A model generated the notes under the pieces. It did not search any database, was not told the origin of the DNA, and saw nothing but the letters and a program-made list of their open reading frames with translations. Below, piece by piece: positions 11,142 to 22,907 of a stretch of DNA of 64,000 nucleotides. Numbering within the stretch: the stretch's first letter is position 1; every line of letters starts with the position of its first letter. This DNA is from Metridium senile (taxonomy: Eukaryota; Cnidaria; Anthozoa; Actiniaria; Metridiidae). The position numbers and the translations under genes are program-made. Location: the NCBI GenBank assembly GCA_949775045.1, contig OX459105.1:7123240-7187239 (forward strand), read 5' to 3'.

Positions 11142-13217
11142 ATGTCTTCAAACAACTGCAAACCTTTTGATCATTGGCCTGAAGATGTAGGAATCCTTGC
11201 CTTAGAGGTCTACTTCCCTAAAACATACGTTTCCCAGGAGAAACTCGAGGAATATGATGGAGTTAGCAAGGGGAAGTACACGATCGGCCTTGGTCAGCGA
11301 CAAATGGGATTTTGCGGGGATCGCGAAGATATCAATTCTCTTGCATTAACTGTCGTTCACAATCTTCTGGAGAAAAATTCTATTGATCCTAAGAATATAG
11401 GAAGACTAGAAGTAGGGACAGAAACAATCATTGATAAATCCAAGTCTGTTAAGACAGTTTTGATGCAACTGTTTGAGGAGAACAGCGAAATAGAAGGTGT
11501 AGACACATCTAATGCTTGCTATGGCGGAACACAGGCTTTATTTAACGCTTTAGATTGGATTGAGAGCAGTGCTTGGGACGGTAAGTCGTACTATTAGTGA
11601 TATTCTTTATACAATTATTCCTCTAGCTTTGATTGTCGCTCTCCAAGTAATGAATTCTTCAAGTATTAATAGAGCATGTAGCCTGAGTATAAGGCTTTCT
11701 GGGACGGGGAGGGGAAGAGAGGAGAGGGGGAGAGAAAAGAAAAGGAAAGCCTGACACAAATATATATCGATTGCCCTTCCGCCCCTTCTAACAATAGCCA
11801 ATTAAAATCACTACCGGCTGTTATGATACATGTCACAACACAAGCCATACTGCTGGATATTTGGCAGGAATAATCAGAAGAATTGTATCTACTATCTATG
11901 ATCCCGTGCCAGTCTTCTCCAGAATTTGTCTTTTATGCCTTTTATGTTTTCAACGGTCATATATTAGTTTACTTTTGAACGACTGACATTCACAAGATTG
12001 AAATTGGAGTTATCTATTTACTAAAGGTCAATCTTGATGACCGTTGTAAACTAAAAATAAAACAACGACAATATACAAACACAAAGAAGGCTTTGGCCAC
12101 TGATCGTCTCTCCTTGATTCATTGATTATTCTATTCAACGTTGTAAAAGAAGTTGGAGTAGGTTAAAATAAGTAAAAAGATTATATACAGGCCTGATCCT
12201 CAGGCTATAGAACATGCTGTCTATGATGTAATTTGTTGTATTGGAATAAGAATGAATCTCATTTACTGATTAAGAATAACTAACTAACCTTTATACCTAA
12301 TCAACAACACCCTACAAATATATAAAATCAATGTTGTCCACACATTATACACTTTAATTTGTGAATCAGTACAGGTGACAATTAAAGAGCCAAAATGAAA
12401 ACTTTCATGTTGAGAACATTAAACAAAGACTACCAATATTTGATTAAAATGTGTAATTGCTTGTGTGCCTAATTGGGAAATTGGGAATTGTTTGTTTCCT
12501 GCTTTCATTCATTGAAATGGCTTGATGAGATAAATGATTAGATGAATGGCTCAAACTAGAATATTTGCACCTCATTAGCGTTCTGTGTATGACTGTAATT
12601 ACCATTGATGGCCACACGGTTGTCAGGGAATGATTTGGTACAGCAAACATTTACCTGTAGGCATATTGAGGTCTTGTGCTGTGCTTTTGATTCCAAGTAC
12701 ACTAATCTTATAGACAAATTTTGCAAACAGGCATACAAATCAGACTACATCGAGGTTTACACTCCCTTCACAGAAGTCATTTGAAAACGTGACTTGCTTT
12801 TATAGCAACAAATTACCACCGAATACACCCACTCTCTGCAAGACCTGCTTCCCATGCAGAGAACTACATACATAGATTACTTGAACGAGGGCACGATTAT
12901 ATATTACCTAGAATTCAAACTGAAATTTTTAAACAATCATTTATAAATAGATGTGTTTTTAAATTTTTGTAATATTTTGGTAATTAAAATAAACATAAAC
13001 GCTAAGTTGGTTGCACAATGTTTTGACAGATTGAGTCTGTCTGAATGTTCAGGTTGGGTGATTTTTCCTTGATCATCAGCATTTCGTAAACTAGGCAGTC
13101 AAATTTTTTTTTTTTCAATATTTTGGTACCATTTTAATCATAGTTTTAAAATTATTGTAAATAGTCATTTGAATCATGATACATGTTAACCTACACGTCT
13201 GCTTTTCTTTAAAAGAC

Positions 13218-13248
<31 letters not shown>

Positions 13249-16200
13249 ATGCCATCATGTACTGTTTCAAATCTTGACAATTAGTGGAATCAGTAGTAGA
13301 AGGCCAGGAAGAGGTTGCTGAGAAATCACAATTTTAATAATAATAATAACAACAACATATTTTGACAGGATAACCATTGCAGTTATAAAAACTGCTTTCA
13401 ATATGGGTCCTGTATAATTTTGCCTTTTTGTTTGTTTTGTCCTTAAAAACAAATAACTAAAAAAGTGATCAATCTAAAAATTCTGTTTTAGATTTCTTTT
13501 TGAAAATAAAAGTCACTAAATAACAACAGTATTCTGTTTTATTTACTTGACAACATAATTTCTCCCTGCTTTGCTTTAATAATAATAGTTATTTAATTCT
13601 TAGTGACCACATACTAGTACAATCTTAATGCTCTTACAATTTTTATGGAAAAAATCAAGTAAATGAATAGGAAATGTAGATGATTATAATAACAATATGG
13701 AATATGGAACATAATGATAAAAATTGTAATTATAGCGGAAAACCTACAAATTAAAAAGGTATGTCCTGAGTTTCATTTTTAACGACTCGATGTAAGGTGT
13801 GTTCATAATTTCTATCGGTAATTCATTCCTCAATGTTGAAGCACATACCCAAATGCATGACAACCGTACTTCTCAGTTCTACATTTTGGTCTTGTTAAGC
13901 GTGTCTTCTCTAAAAGCTGGCCATTAAGAATTTGCAATAGATAAAAAAATGAAAAAACTGGCCTTGATTGTGTGTGCATACAAAAGTGATGTGTTTGTAT
14001 AAAAATAAGTGTTATGATCAATGCTCTTGTGGTCTTACAACCAATCAATTCTTATATATGTAATTGATTTTAAAAACTCATTAATAATTGACAAGGCAAA
14101 ACAATACAAAAGAATATTTGTGAAGGAGGTTGTTTTTTGGTACAAAATTGTGCTGATTTGTTTTAACTTGAATTTTCTTGGCCAGTTTTATTTTGATTAA
14201 AGTGGCTTTAGTCGTTATTTGTAGAACAAAAACTAACGCAAGTAGGTTTGTGATCATTTTATTCTCGACTGTTTTATTTTTATCTGTTAATTATGTGTAA
14301 ACACCTCTGAGAAATAGTTTTAATTATATATACACAGGTGATTATAGAAACTCTCACCCCCTTTATTGTTTGGGAATGTTTGATAATCACACACAGCATT
14401 TCAAGCAGGTTGTTATTCATCGATATTCGCCTCATCTTTGGCAAATAATTACTATTAATAAATAGAATGGGCACCATAAAATTCATATGTTGTATATTTG
14501 GGCAATTCCATATGAGAGAGCAAAAATTCATCAAAATGAAAAAAAATAATCTGAGGCCAACTATACCATATTTGAATAGAGTAATAGTTGAGTGATTGGA
14601 AAATATATGGCTCAAGTAGAAATCTGCACTACGTTTACTTTCAGGGGGGTCCCCAACGAGTCTTCGGCATATTTCAGAAGTATTTAGGTATATCTGGCAC
14701 CTTGGATTGTTCTTACTTGGATTGTTCTTACTATTTATCCATAATTTACCCTAAAAAGCTTCATTAGCTATACCATGGCTGTTTTCAACTGATTTTTTAG
14801 TTTTCAGTAAAAATCCTAAATTATTTGCTCTTCCTCACCCCTCCCCCCTCAGTCAAAACTGCAAAATTCCAGGCAAAAGCAACCATTTCAAGTGTGATAT
14901 GAGTACATTGCAGAAGGATAGGGTATTAAAGAGGTTAAAAGAGGTTAAAATAGGTGAATATTTCATACAATGTAACGTCCATGACAGGACCTGTAACGTC
15001 CATGACACCATTCTTTGTCCAATAAGGCGAGACATAAAAGACAGACTGAAAAACTGACATTATACTTACTAATGTTTATCTTTAACAAAGATAATATCCC
15101 ATGAAGAATTTAATATCCGCAGACAATTCAAAGGAATATCAAGTTATACATGCTCACTTGAAAGAATGGTTTATTTAGTAGTGTTTACAACATGAGCGGC
15201 CGTGTTGTATCGGCAGATACAATCGCAAGCCGAAGGCGCGCGATTGTATCGCCGATACAACACGGACGCGAATGTTGTAAACTACTTAAAAAATGTCTAG
15301 GTTAGCTCTTTCATATTTTACCAACATTTTCAAGATTAAAATAAATTTTGCCGTAAAATTACCAGTTAAAACTTATGCAAATCAGGATATACAACACTAG
15401 TGTTGTATCAGATTTACAACACTCGTCATGGTCATGATTTCTTTAGAAAATGTCTCATTAATTATTCATGAATTTTTTAAGTGTAATTAACGTCCATGAC
15501 ACATGTGTTTTTTTTTTTTATCCATGTGAAAAGAAAGGAAAAACATTTTTTTTTATATAACTAATAACACCATTTCATTACATAATATCAGCATGGAAAA
15601 TGTTACATTAATTTCTCCTAGCAATTTTAGAATGTCATTTTAAGTTCCAAAAAGTGTTCAAATGTAACGTCCATGATGGAATTGCCCATTTATATATTTT
15701 TGTTATATCCAGTGTTTATGTGTAATATGTTATTAACTTATTTTTAAAATGTTTTTTTTTTTTTTTTTATTCAGGTCGGCTTGCAATAGTTGTTGCAGCT
15801 GATATTGCAGTTTATGCAGCTGGCAATGCAAGGAGTTCTGGTGGAGCTGGTGCAGTTGCCATGCTCATTGGTCCTAATGCACCCATTGTTGTTGAAAGAG
15901 GTAGGTAATTAATGTATCTATTTGTATTGTATTGGAAAACATTGAGTCAAGTAAATGAAATCCATATCACGGGGGAGGGGAGGGGAGGAATTCCTGTTGT
16001 CATTATCCCATATCGAGTACAATATTGGCTTATCTCCCAAGGAGATTGTATTGTTAAAACATTGAGGTAATTGAAACCTCAAGTGTGACGTCATGAAAAT
16101 ATATTTATTGGCTTTATCAATTCCTGATTTCCAATTTCAGTAGACAATCAAAAAGGGTTTGCACAACAAATTTGGCGAGAGTCAGTCAAATAGCAGCAGA

Positions 16201-19200
16201 GATACGTACATTTGAATATATGATTTCCCCATATAAATCACTGCATGTTCGGCTCAGTTCATAAAGTTATGAACCAAGCCTAAAATGCAGTGATTATTCA
16301 AGCCGCCATATCTCAGCTGCTATTTGAGTGATTCTCCTCAAATTTGTTGTATTATTGTCTTTTTGATTTTCTATTGAAATTGGAAACCAAAAATATGATA
16401 CAGTGAAATTATTTTTTTATGAAATGATCACTTGATAAGGTTTATCTCCCAAGAGGATTGTATTGTGAACATACTGAGGCAGCCAATAAGGTGTAAAAAA
16501 TCAATAATTTCTAATAATATCTCATGGTTTAGGTCTCCGTGGCGTCCACATGCAGCATGCCTATGACTTCTATAAACCCAACATGTCGTCAGAGTACCCT
16601 GTGGTTGATGGCAAGCTGTCCATCAAGTGTTATTTTACAGCTATAGACCATTGTTACTCACGATACAAAGCCAAGTTAACCAAAAAACAAAGCAAGCCCA
16701 CTTCACTGGATGATATTGACTATATGGCCTTCCACACTCCGTTCTGTAAGATAGTACAAAAGAGTTTAGCCAGGATGGTATTGGCTGACGTTTTGGCTGA
16801 TAATCAACCAGAGATGAATACAAATGGTTGCTATGGTGACTTATTACAGTACAGGTATGACCTAGCTGATTACGATATGTTCAAATTCATTTTCTCAAGC
16901 ATGCTTATAAAGGAGTTCATTTGGGATTCTTATCTGAGTGGTTATTATGTAAACTACTGGGTATCCAATGTTATTTATATATCCTCACTTAAAATAAGCC
17001 TTTAGTCCAATCAGTTGGACCAATTTGGTCACATGCATGAGGTTTTAAACCTAATAAAGCACTTTCATCAGTATTCTATAAAGACAGACATATCTTTAAT
17101 ATATGATTATGTAGACATGTGTCTTATTAGATAGAATACTAATGAGAAGCTTTATCGTTATAAAGACTCTAGTCAATCATGTGACCTCGAATATGGCCAA
17201 GAGGGGCTCTCCCTACTGACAAATACAAGTCTTGTTTCAAATGTGGGACCCGGCCATGTCATGAACGGTTCATTTTCAAATTTTTGTGTATTTTAACATT
17301 TTATTTGAATTTTTTGTTTTATATTGATGGATTTTTTAAGCCATAGATTTTAAAAAATTGAAGTAAAAAGAAAAATTGTTTTATCAAGTATAAAAATACC
17401 ACTTGTTGGTTTTTGGAATAGTGCATCATAGCCAGCATAAAGTATATTTTATTATTATTTTGTTGTCGGTAGAGATCTCAGCCTTACAGAAACTATAGAG
17501 AATGAGAGTATTTCCAAGGAGATAGAGCGTGCTTCAGTGAAGGCCAGTCAAGACGTCTTTAATAAGAAAGCTTTACCTTCGCTGAATATAGCCCGTGATG
17601 TTGGTAACATGTATACACCATCGCTGTACTCTGGACTGGTTTCACTGCTATACAGGTACAACATAAACATCTACTTTTTGTGTTTGTTATTCATATGAAT
17701 TATATCCAATAAAATACAATACAAACTTGATTGAGGCTCCTAACAATTGATAAATATATAAAAAAGATATGAAATAATAAAATTGTATATACAATTTTAA
17801 AATTTCTTATTATATACCATATATAAGACTATATAGAATTACAGTATAAATATATTATATATATTCACATATACATGCAAACACATATATATCCTTGTCA
17901 TAGCCAAAGATACAGTCCAGTAAAAGATATTGGTAATATGAATGTAGTTTGTCATTTATTACATGATTTTTAACGAAATTTTTGTTCCATCATCTACCAC
18001 TGCAACAGTCTGTAATGTTCTTACACTACAAACACGTACAACCAAAATATGCTATGAATAAATCAATAACAAGAGAGGAAATGCCGACATCCTTTGCAGG
18101 CTTCAGAGTGTGGACTGTAGGCTTGATCACAACAATGATTTTTAAAATAGTTATATAACTAGTTCAATATACCTCATTACCTTCCTTGTTTGTTTACACA
18201 TTTCATATCACGTGATGCACCCCTTGGGAGTTGATCCTTTCACTTGTATATGTTAAAACATGTTCATCATAAAAGGAAAATTATCAAGGGTCAATGTCAC
18301 ATGTTCTGAAATGGGCAATAGATGTGTTTACCATTCTTGTAATGGTACAGACCATGTGATGCAACCCATGGGGGTTAATTCCATCATATATGTAAACATG
18401 TTGCTGAAGTGGGGAGTACGATACTCAACGTGTGTTTGTGAGAATTGCTCAAAGTAGTCAAAGACCAAAAGCACAACACACAATACAGTTTGAGCCAGGT
18501 TCACACTAGTGACATAAGCATAAGCAACATAGGGGCCGTTTAAATGGGAAAAAGTTATCCCTGACACCAGGATTACCCTCCTATCCGAGACAACTATACC
18601 GAGCGTTTATATGGAAAAAACGCTTTCCCTTGAACCCGGGTCCACCGATGTGGCTCCGCTGACCAACAAGCCGAAAGACTCTTGGCTTGGCTCGAGTGTG
18701 GTTGTCAGAAGACTGGGGAGAGTAATTTCAAAATGGCGGATCGAATCCAATGCGCATGCTAGGAGATAAAGTGTTTACATGTTTACATGGAGAAAAGTTG
18801 TCCCCGGTAAGAGGGTAACCCCTTTTCGCAAACAGGGTAACCCTTCTAGCCGAGGCAAGTATAAATGTCTCATGTAAACACTCGATTTTGATTTACTAGA
18901 AATCAGAGAAACGTTGGCTCGCCTATGGTGACCCTTGGAGGAGGATAACCCTTGTACCGGGACAACTTTTTCCCATGTAAACGGTCCCATACACTGGCTC
19001 AGTTGGGCTTTGCTCATTAGGGACACACTTGTCTTTTCTCACACCTAGTCGAGAAAGGCTTCACTGAGTCTGCTTATACACCTATTTCAAACATCGTTGT
19101 CGCAGCCGAAACTACAGTCCACACTCTAAAGCCTGCAAAGGTTGTCGGTAATTTGAATTGAACATGAATTGTGATTTATTACACGTTTTTTTTTTTAAAG

Positions 19201-20143
19201 AAATATCAGTGTTTCATTATCTACCACTGTAACAGTGTTATAACACAAATATGTCCATCCAAAATATGCTATGAATATAACAAATTAAAGAAGAAATACC
19301 GATATCCTTTGCAAGGTTCAGGGTGTGGACTGTAGCTTTGGCTGCGACAACGATTTTTGAAATAGGTGTAAATGCTTATGTCACTAGCACTAGTGTGAAC
19401 CAGGCTTTAGGCATCTTGGCCCTCATGAAAAACGTAAAATCCCAGTACCCCATGCAGTCTCAAGATTTAACCTATAAGGGTTTTTCAGCAATATTGTTAA
19501 TTGAATTAGCCAAACAAACCGCATTAGACCTTTCCCGAATTCGCAAAATCACGAAATAATAGATTCCAGTCGAGGCAGGAGTGGATAAAATGAAGTGGAT
19601 AAAATGAAGTGAATATATTGATTCATCCACTCCAGCCTCGACTTGAATCTGTTGTTTCATGATCAGTGATGCAAAAGTCTATGGAAAATTTCAGAGCAGA
19701 TTTGAATGGAATTGTTTGTTTATTTATATATCTATATTGATGGCCCTCTTTATGTGGCTTTCTCTGTAACAAATGCCATTGTTTGTCTCGGCAGTGTTCC
19801 CTTGTCCAAGTTAGCCGGCAAGCGCATTGGGATGTATTCATACGGCTCAGGACTAGCTTCAGCCATGTATTCTCTACGCGTTTCCATGGATACAAGTCCT
19901 AATTTGCCATTGGAAATTCTTTGGTCGTCAGTTCAGGATATCCCAACCCGCCTTGCGTCCAGAACAGAAGTTTCACCAGAAGATTTTGTAAAGACACTCG
20001 CGTTAAGAGAACAGGCTTATCATTCAAGTTCGTTTACTCCCAGTGGCTCTTTAGATAGCCTATTTCCTGGGACCTACTATTTGCAAAATATTGATAAAAT
20101 GTACAGGAGATCATATTCACGGATAACAAAAGAAAATTGTTAG
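11142..20143 (+). CDS. HMGCS1: Hydroxymethylglutaryl-CoA synthase, complete, 5 exons
   Basis: Coding exons: 11142-11580, 15775-15900, 16533-16854, 17473-17655, 19795-20143. They join in frame to 472 residues plus stop. The enzyme condenses acetyl-CoA with acetoacetyl-CoA to HMG-CoA, the step before HMG-CoA reductase in the mevalonate pathway. The catalytic cysteine is in [14 protein letters not shown] (Cys126), the glutamate in [11 protein letters not shown] (Glu94) and the histidine in [17 protein letters not shown] (about His256). Further family motifs are [32 protein letters not shown] and [15 protein letters not shown]. Start chosen at the first ATG, giving [20 protein letters not shown]. 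It has no leader beyond this and ends soon after YRRSYSRI, lacking the long C-terminal tail of the vertebrate cytosolic enzyme, so it is probably cytosolic. A MITE begins 18 bp after the stop; AATAAA follows at 20461. Confidence 0.97.
15175..15292. mobile_element. Palindromic MITE with GC-rich inner stem
   Basis: TTTAGTAGTGTTTACAACAT at the left is matched by ATGTTGTAAACTACTTAAA at the right. The inner arms CGTGTTGTATCGGC and ACAATCGC pair with GCGATTGTATCG and CCGATACAACACG. It sits in HMG-CoA synthase intron 1. Confidence 0.8.
15296..15480. repeat. Dispersed repeat shared with PPWD1 intron 5
   Basis: CTTTCATATTTTACCAACAT, AAGATTAAAATAAATTTTGC and TTAATTATTCATGAATTTT recur in order at about 57320-57480. 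Two introns of unrelated genes carry copies, so it is an interspersed element of unknown class. Confidence 0.6.
16028..16490. mobile_element. Inverted-repeat element, family C copy 2
   Basis: Inner arms around 16130-16205 (CCAATTTCAGTAGACAATCA, AACAAATTTGGCGAGAGTC) pair with 16312-16388 (CCTCAAATTTGTTG, TTCTATTGAAATTGG). Outside them are direct, not inverted, copies of TTATCTCCCAAGGAGATTGT at 16028 and 16440. Related to 9040-9425. It nearly fills HMG-CoA synthase intron 2. Confidence 0.7.
17000..17165. mobile_element. Partial palindromic element
   Basis: AAAGCACTTTCATCAGTATT and CTATAAAGACAGACATAT are loosely mirrored by ATGTGTCTTATTAGATAG and AATACTAATGAGAAGCTTTA. The symmetry is imperfect, so it is probably an old MITE in HMG-CoA synthase intron 3. 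Confidence 0.5.
17890..18160. mobile_element. Diverged MITE, family F copy 1
   Basis: CATAGCCAAAGATACAGTCC and AGTGTGGACTGTAGGCTTGA with CAACAATGATTTTTAAAATAG are decayed versions of the ends of 19077-19370. The middle shares CTACCACTG and CCAAAATATGCTATGAAT. HMG-CoA synthase intron 4. Confidence 0.65.
18532..18988. mobile_element. MITE, family E (457 bp), nested
   Basis: The ends GGGGCCGTTTAAATGGGAAA and TTTCCCATGTAAACGGTCCC are inverted repeats continuing into AAGTTATCCC / GGGACAACTT. Internal subrepeats of GGGTAACCC type recur. The interior has AAAATGGCGGA, a YY1-like site. No ORF of transposase type. Confidence 0.8.
19077..19370. mobile_element. MITE, family F (294 bp), full length, nested
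   Basis: TACACCTATTTCAAACATCG with TTGTCGCAGCCGAAACTACA and GTCCACACTC at the left is inverted at the right as GTGTGGACTGTAGCTTTGGC, then TGCGACAACGATTTTTGAAA and TAGGTGTA. Single-ended remnants occur at about 38985-39040 and 42893-42933. Its right end and flank carry an unrelated open frame that is not a gene. Confidence 0.85.
19558..19665. mobile_element. Hairpin element (about 108 bp)
   Basis: AATAATAGATTCCAGTCGAG and GCAGGAGTGGAT pair with ATCCACTCCAGCCTCGACTT and GAATCTGTTGTTTC. The loop holds a duplicated GGATAAAATGAAGT. It lies just before the last HMG-CoA synthase exon. Confidence 0.7.
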
Positions 20144-20160
20144 AATAGTTTGCAAGGCTA

Positions 20161-20404
20161 ATAGTCCCCGTCACAGTTCCCTGCGCCATCTTGAAAGGTA
20201 GCCGGGCCTTTACATCGAAGCGAGACGAACTTGCTTGCAATGATAGAGACCTTTTAAATCCTTGTATGAAAATTATTCACGTGTCTCTTTCATTGCAAGC
20301 TCAACGTTCGTCTCGCTTCGATGCAGCAAGCTCAACGTTCGTCTCGCTTCGATGCAAAGACCCGGCTACCTTTCAAGATGGCGCAGGGAACTGTGAGGGG
20401 GGCT
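20161..20404. mobile_element. MITE, family G copy 1, in HMG-CoA synthase 3' UTR
   Basis: Ends of about 60 bp: ATAGTCCCCGTCACAGTTCC, CTGCGCCATCTTGAAAGG, TAGCCGGGCCTTTACATCGA versus the inverse at the right (CCGGCTACCTTTCAAGATGG, CGCAGGGAACTGTGAGGGG). The block CAAGCTCAACGTTCGTCTCG is duplicated inside. Other copies: 21864-22386 and 59717-59928. Confidence 0.85.
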
Positions 20405-21039
20405 TTTGGGAAGTTTCTGTCTTCAAAAAAATATACTATGATGTGCCGTTTCATAGCATAAATAAATTTTGTCGTAGCGAACAGCGACAGGAACCGAAAG
20501 GAACTGTAGGTCTTTTAAAACAATGAGTGACAGTTTACTGCACAATATCCCTTATTGAAGTTAATGTATAAAGCCGGGGTATAAAGCAGATCAACAAATT
20601 AATAAATTTGAAATTCAAACATATAGATATAAGACAGGAAATTTGTAAATAAAGAAAAGCAATGACAGGGGAGTCTTTTGTTTCTTATTTACTTATTCTC
20701 TTTAATTGTCTTTTTACGCAGATATGACAAAAAATGTATTGCGTTATTATTCACTTGTATTTGCTAATCGGGTATGTGCTGCTGAATCACGAATGGTCTT
20801 TACTTAAAATGTAATTTCACTCCTAAACGAAACTTCCCAAAGGTTCCCGATTTTTCATTAAAAGGACTAAAGAGAAGTATGCCACTTGGTCATTGAAAAA
20901 TTTGTTTTGGTCAGGGAAAAGTCAAGGGATTTTACTTTTTCATATGAGTGGGAGCCCTGTTGTTTATATTAGATAGGATACAGATTGATTTTTTAAAGAA
21001 ACATTTGCAACAAGCCCCACACTTATACGGGAATACGGG

Positions 21040-21310
21040 CTAATGTAAGGTTACGATTATATTCACCAAACTAGAACTATTGATTATACAGCTATTATAA
21101 AAAACGTAGAATACTGCATACTGAAAAGTGCTCTGCAAGACCGAAATGCATTTTGGGTCAAATAAAATAAATGATAATTAGTTATTTTATTCTTAGTGCA
21201 TTCCATTCAAAACAATATACTAGCTAGTTATAAGGAGTAAATATATCTCAAGTTAATGAGACCCACAATGCCCTTTGGTCTTGGAATACACTACTCAGTA
21301 TAGGTATAGG
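21040..21310. mobile_element. MITE, family H copy 1
   Basis: GAATACTGCATACTGAAAAG and AAGACCGAAATGCATTTTGG at the left mirror AATGCCCTTTGGTCTTGG and ACACTACTCAGTATAGG at the right. The inner part (AATTAGTTATTTTATTCTTA, GTGCATTCCATTCAAAACAA) recurs at 39230-39375 and in pieces at 58500-59270. Confidence 0.7.
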
Positions 21311-21429
21311 ATGCACGTTATGCGCCGTTAGGTTAAAAATAAAAGTAGTCGCGAAGTTCTCTTACGTCAATCAAACACAATTTGCCCAGACTACAAATGA
21401 CTTGAATCTGAACGGACGAAACATGCAAG

Positions 21430-21580
21430 TAGAAATGTTATTTTAAATAGAACATTGAGCCAAAAATACAAATGTGTTATTGTATTTATTTAGTTTTAAC
21501 GATCTGATAACTAGGATACTGTATATCTTAAGGCTTGATTTGTTTTCATTGAACTGTCAATCACGAGTTGTTAGAAAGAT
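21430..21580. repeat. Dispersed repeat; empty-site version of 29405-29755
   Basis: In reverse orientation this matches the flanks of the MITE at 29489-29680: AGCCAAAAATACAAATGTGT, TTATTTAGTTTTAACGATCT, GATACTGTATATCTTAAGGC, TTGTTTTCATTGAACTGTCA. It therefore shows the sequence before that MITE inserted. Confidence 0.75.
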
Positions 21581-21863
21581 TTTTAGACAAATGTGTGTTT
21601 GATTGATGGAATAAATTAAAATAGCCAACTTTGTCAGGCGCGTAGCAATGAAATCGGTAGGGACATGATTGTGACATGTTGTGAAAAGAACTCTATGACA
21701 TGATATCAGAAATAGGAAATAAAACTTATAAAAGTTTATTGTCATGATTATGCATCGTGCGTTTCACGCTGTCTTAACATGCATGTCACCTCTCCAGTCT
21801 CCAGATTATGAACCCGGTTTAAGGCATATATGAAATCTCCAGGATTTTTTAGCTCCTTTATCA

Positions 21864-22386
21864 ATATTCCCCTTCACAGTTCCCTGCGTTATCTTCAAAG
21901 GTAGCCGGTCTTTTGCATCGAGGCGTGAGGAACGTTGAACTTTCAATAAATCGTCTTAAATCGTCTTTATTAGGGTAACATTATTACCGGTTACCCGGTA
22001 GTTTTCATAATGGCCCTCAGATAAGAATCCCACCCAGCCCTCAGATAAGAATCCCAACTGGCAAGGAGGCAAACCAGTTGGCTATTTACAAGCATGGTCG
22101 AGAGACTGAATTTGACCTAATCGAAATCGGGACAAATACAGTCTCAGCTAGTGGACAGAGCGGGGACTCGAACCCGGCACCACCGGATTGCGAGACCGAC
22201 GCTCTGCCCACTCGACCATGCTGCCTCCTATGAATTAGACACAGACACAGATACAGACACGTGAATAATTGTCCCACAAGGTGTTAAAATGTCTCTATCA
22301 TTTCAAACTCAACGTTCGTCTCGCCGTTCAATGTAAAGGCCTGGCTACCTTTCAAGATGGCGCAGGGAGCTTTCAAGGGGACTATT
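21864..22386. mobile_element. MITE, family G copy 2, split by a SINE
   Basis: CCCCTTCACAGTTCCCTGCG and AGGTAGCCGG at the left and AAGGCCTGGCTACCTTTCAA, GATGGCGCAGGGAGC, AAGGGGACTATT at the right are the family G ends. The middle is enlarged by the tRNA-like sequence at about 22005-22228. Confidence 0.8.
22005..22228 (-). mobile_element. tRNA-derived SINE
   Basis: On the minus strand the element begins GGAGGCAGCATGG at 22228. It has a pol III A box TGGTCGAGTGG (22208-22218) and B box GGTTCGAGTCC (22064-22174 region, exactly 22164-22174), spaced as in a tRNA. The head could be read as a tRNA but has a mismatched acceptor stem and continues into a SINE body. The 3' end has two copies of GATTCTTATCTGAGGGC. 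Confidence 0.75.
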
Positions 22387-22907
22387 CTCCTCATTTTAAA
22401 CCGCATACGAGGTTGGCATGCATGTATGTATCTATATGGCATTTTTAAAAGTTCAGCTCTTAGCTATTTTATTTTATTTTTATTTTATTAGCTTCGCCCA
22501 AAAACACAAAGAAGATTACATATTGACATAATTAAACTAGGGTGAACCCGCAACAGCAAGGCCAATTACTGCGGCCCCTTGTATCTTAAAATATTATTAC
22601 AAAAACGTTAAAAACAGCATGAGATAGGAGACATTAAACTATTTGGGTAATCTAATCTACAATTATGCTTGTGCAGGAGTAGACCCTTATGTAATAGTTT
22701 GCTTCTATTCTGTGTTCGCTGTCTTCGACGCAAATGACAAGAACAGATCTATTATTTTCTCTTTGTTTTCATTTAGTTTAAACGAATCATTGTTATTGAT
22801 AAGGAATGGCCCCCTTGTCGGACATGCAAAAGTACGAGGATAGCAGTGTTGTCACAAACGTTTTCTCTGCGTTTATCATTTATAAAACTGTCTTTCTGCT
22901 TTCTTGT

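Larger units (their letters stand above)
11581..15774. other. HMG-CoA synthase intron 1 (4.2 kb)
   Basis: AT-rich intron. It holds a polypurine stretch (11700-11750), TTA and AAT microsatellites (about 13218-13248 and 13335-13350), a GC-rich palindromic element (15175-15292), a dispersed repeat (15296-15480) and a long T tract before the acceptor. No exon was recognised on either strand. Confidence 0.7.
18492..19409. mobile_element. Outer inverted-repeat element interrupted by two MITEs
   Basis: GAGCCAGGTTCACACTAGTG with ACATAAGCAT (18492-18520) is the inverted match of ATGCTTATGTCACTAGCACT and GTGTGAACCAGGC (19373-19405). Between these ends lie two complete elements of other families (18532-18988 and 19077-19370), so the outer element was there first. 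Confidence 0.7.
20405..22907. other. Intergenic repeats between HMG-CoA synthase and the beta-helix gene
   Basis: No gene found. It holds MITE family H (21040-21310), the dispersed repeat at 21430-21580, and MITE family G copy 2 with an inserted SINE (21864-22386). The rest is unassigned AT-rich sequence with an ATTTT-rich tract at 22466-22490. The two flanking genes end tail to tail here. Confidence 0.6.

Noticed and set aside
22140..22228. Possible functional tRNA gene on the minus strand
   Set aside because: The A and B boxes are tRNA-like but the acceptor stem does not pair and the sequence continues into a SINE body inserted in a MITE.
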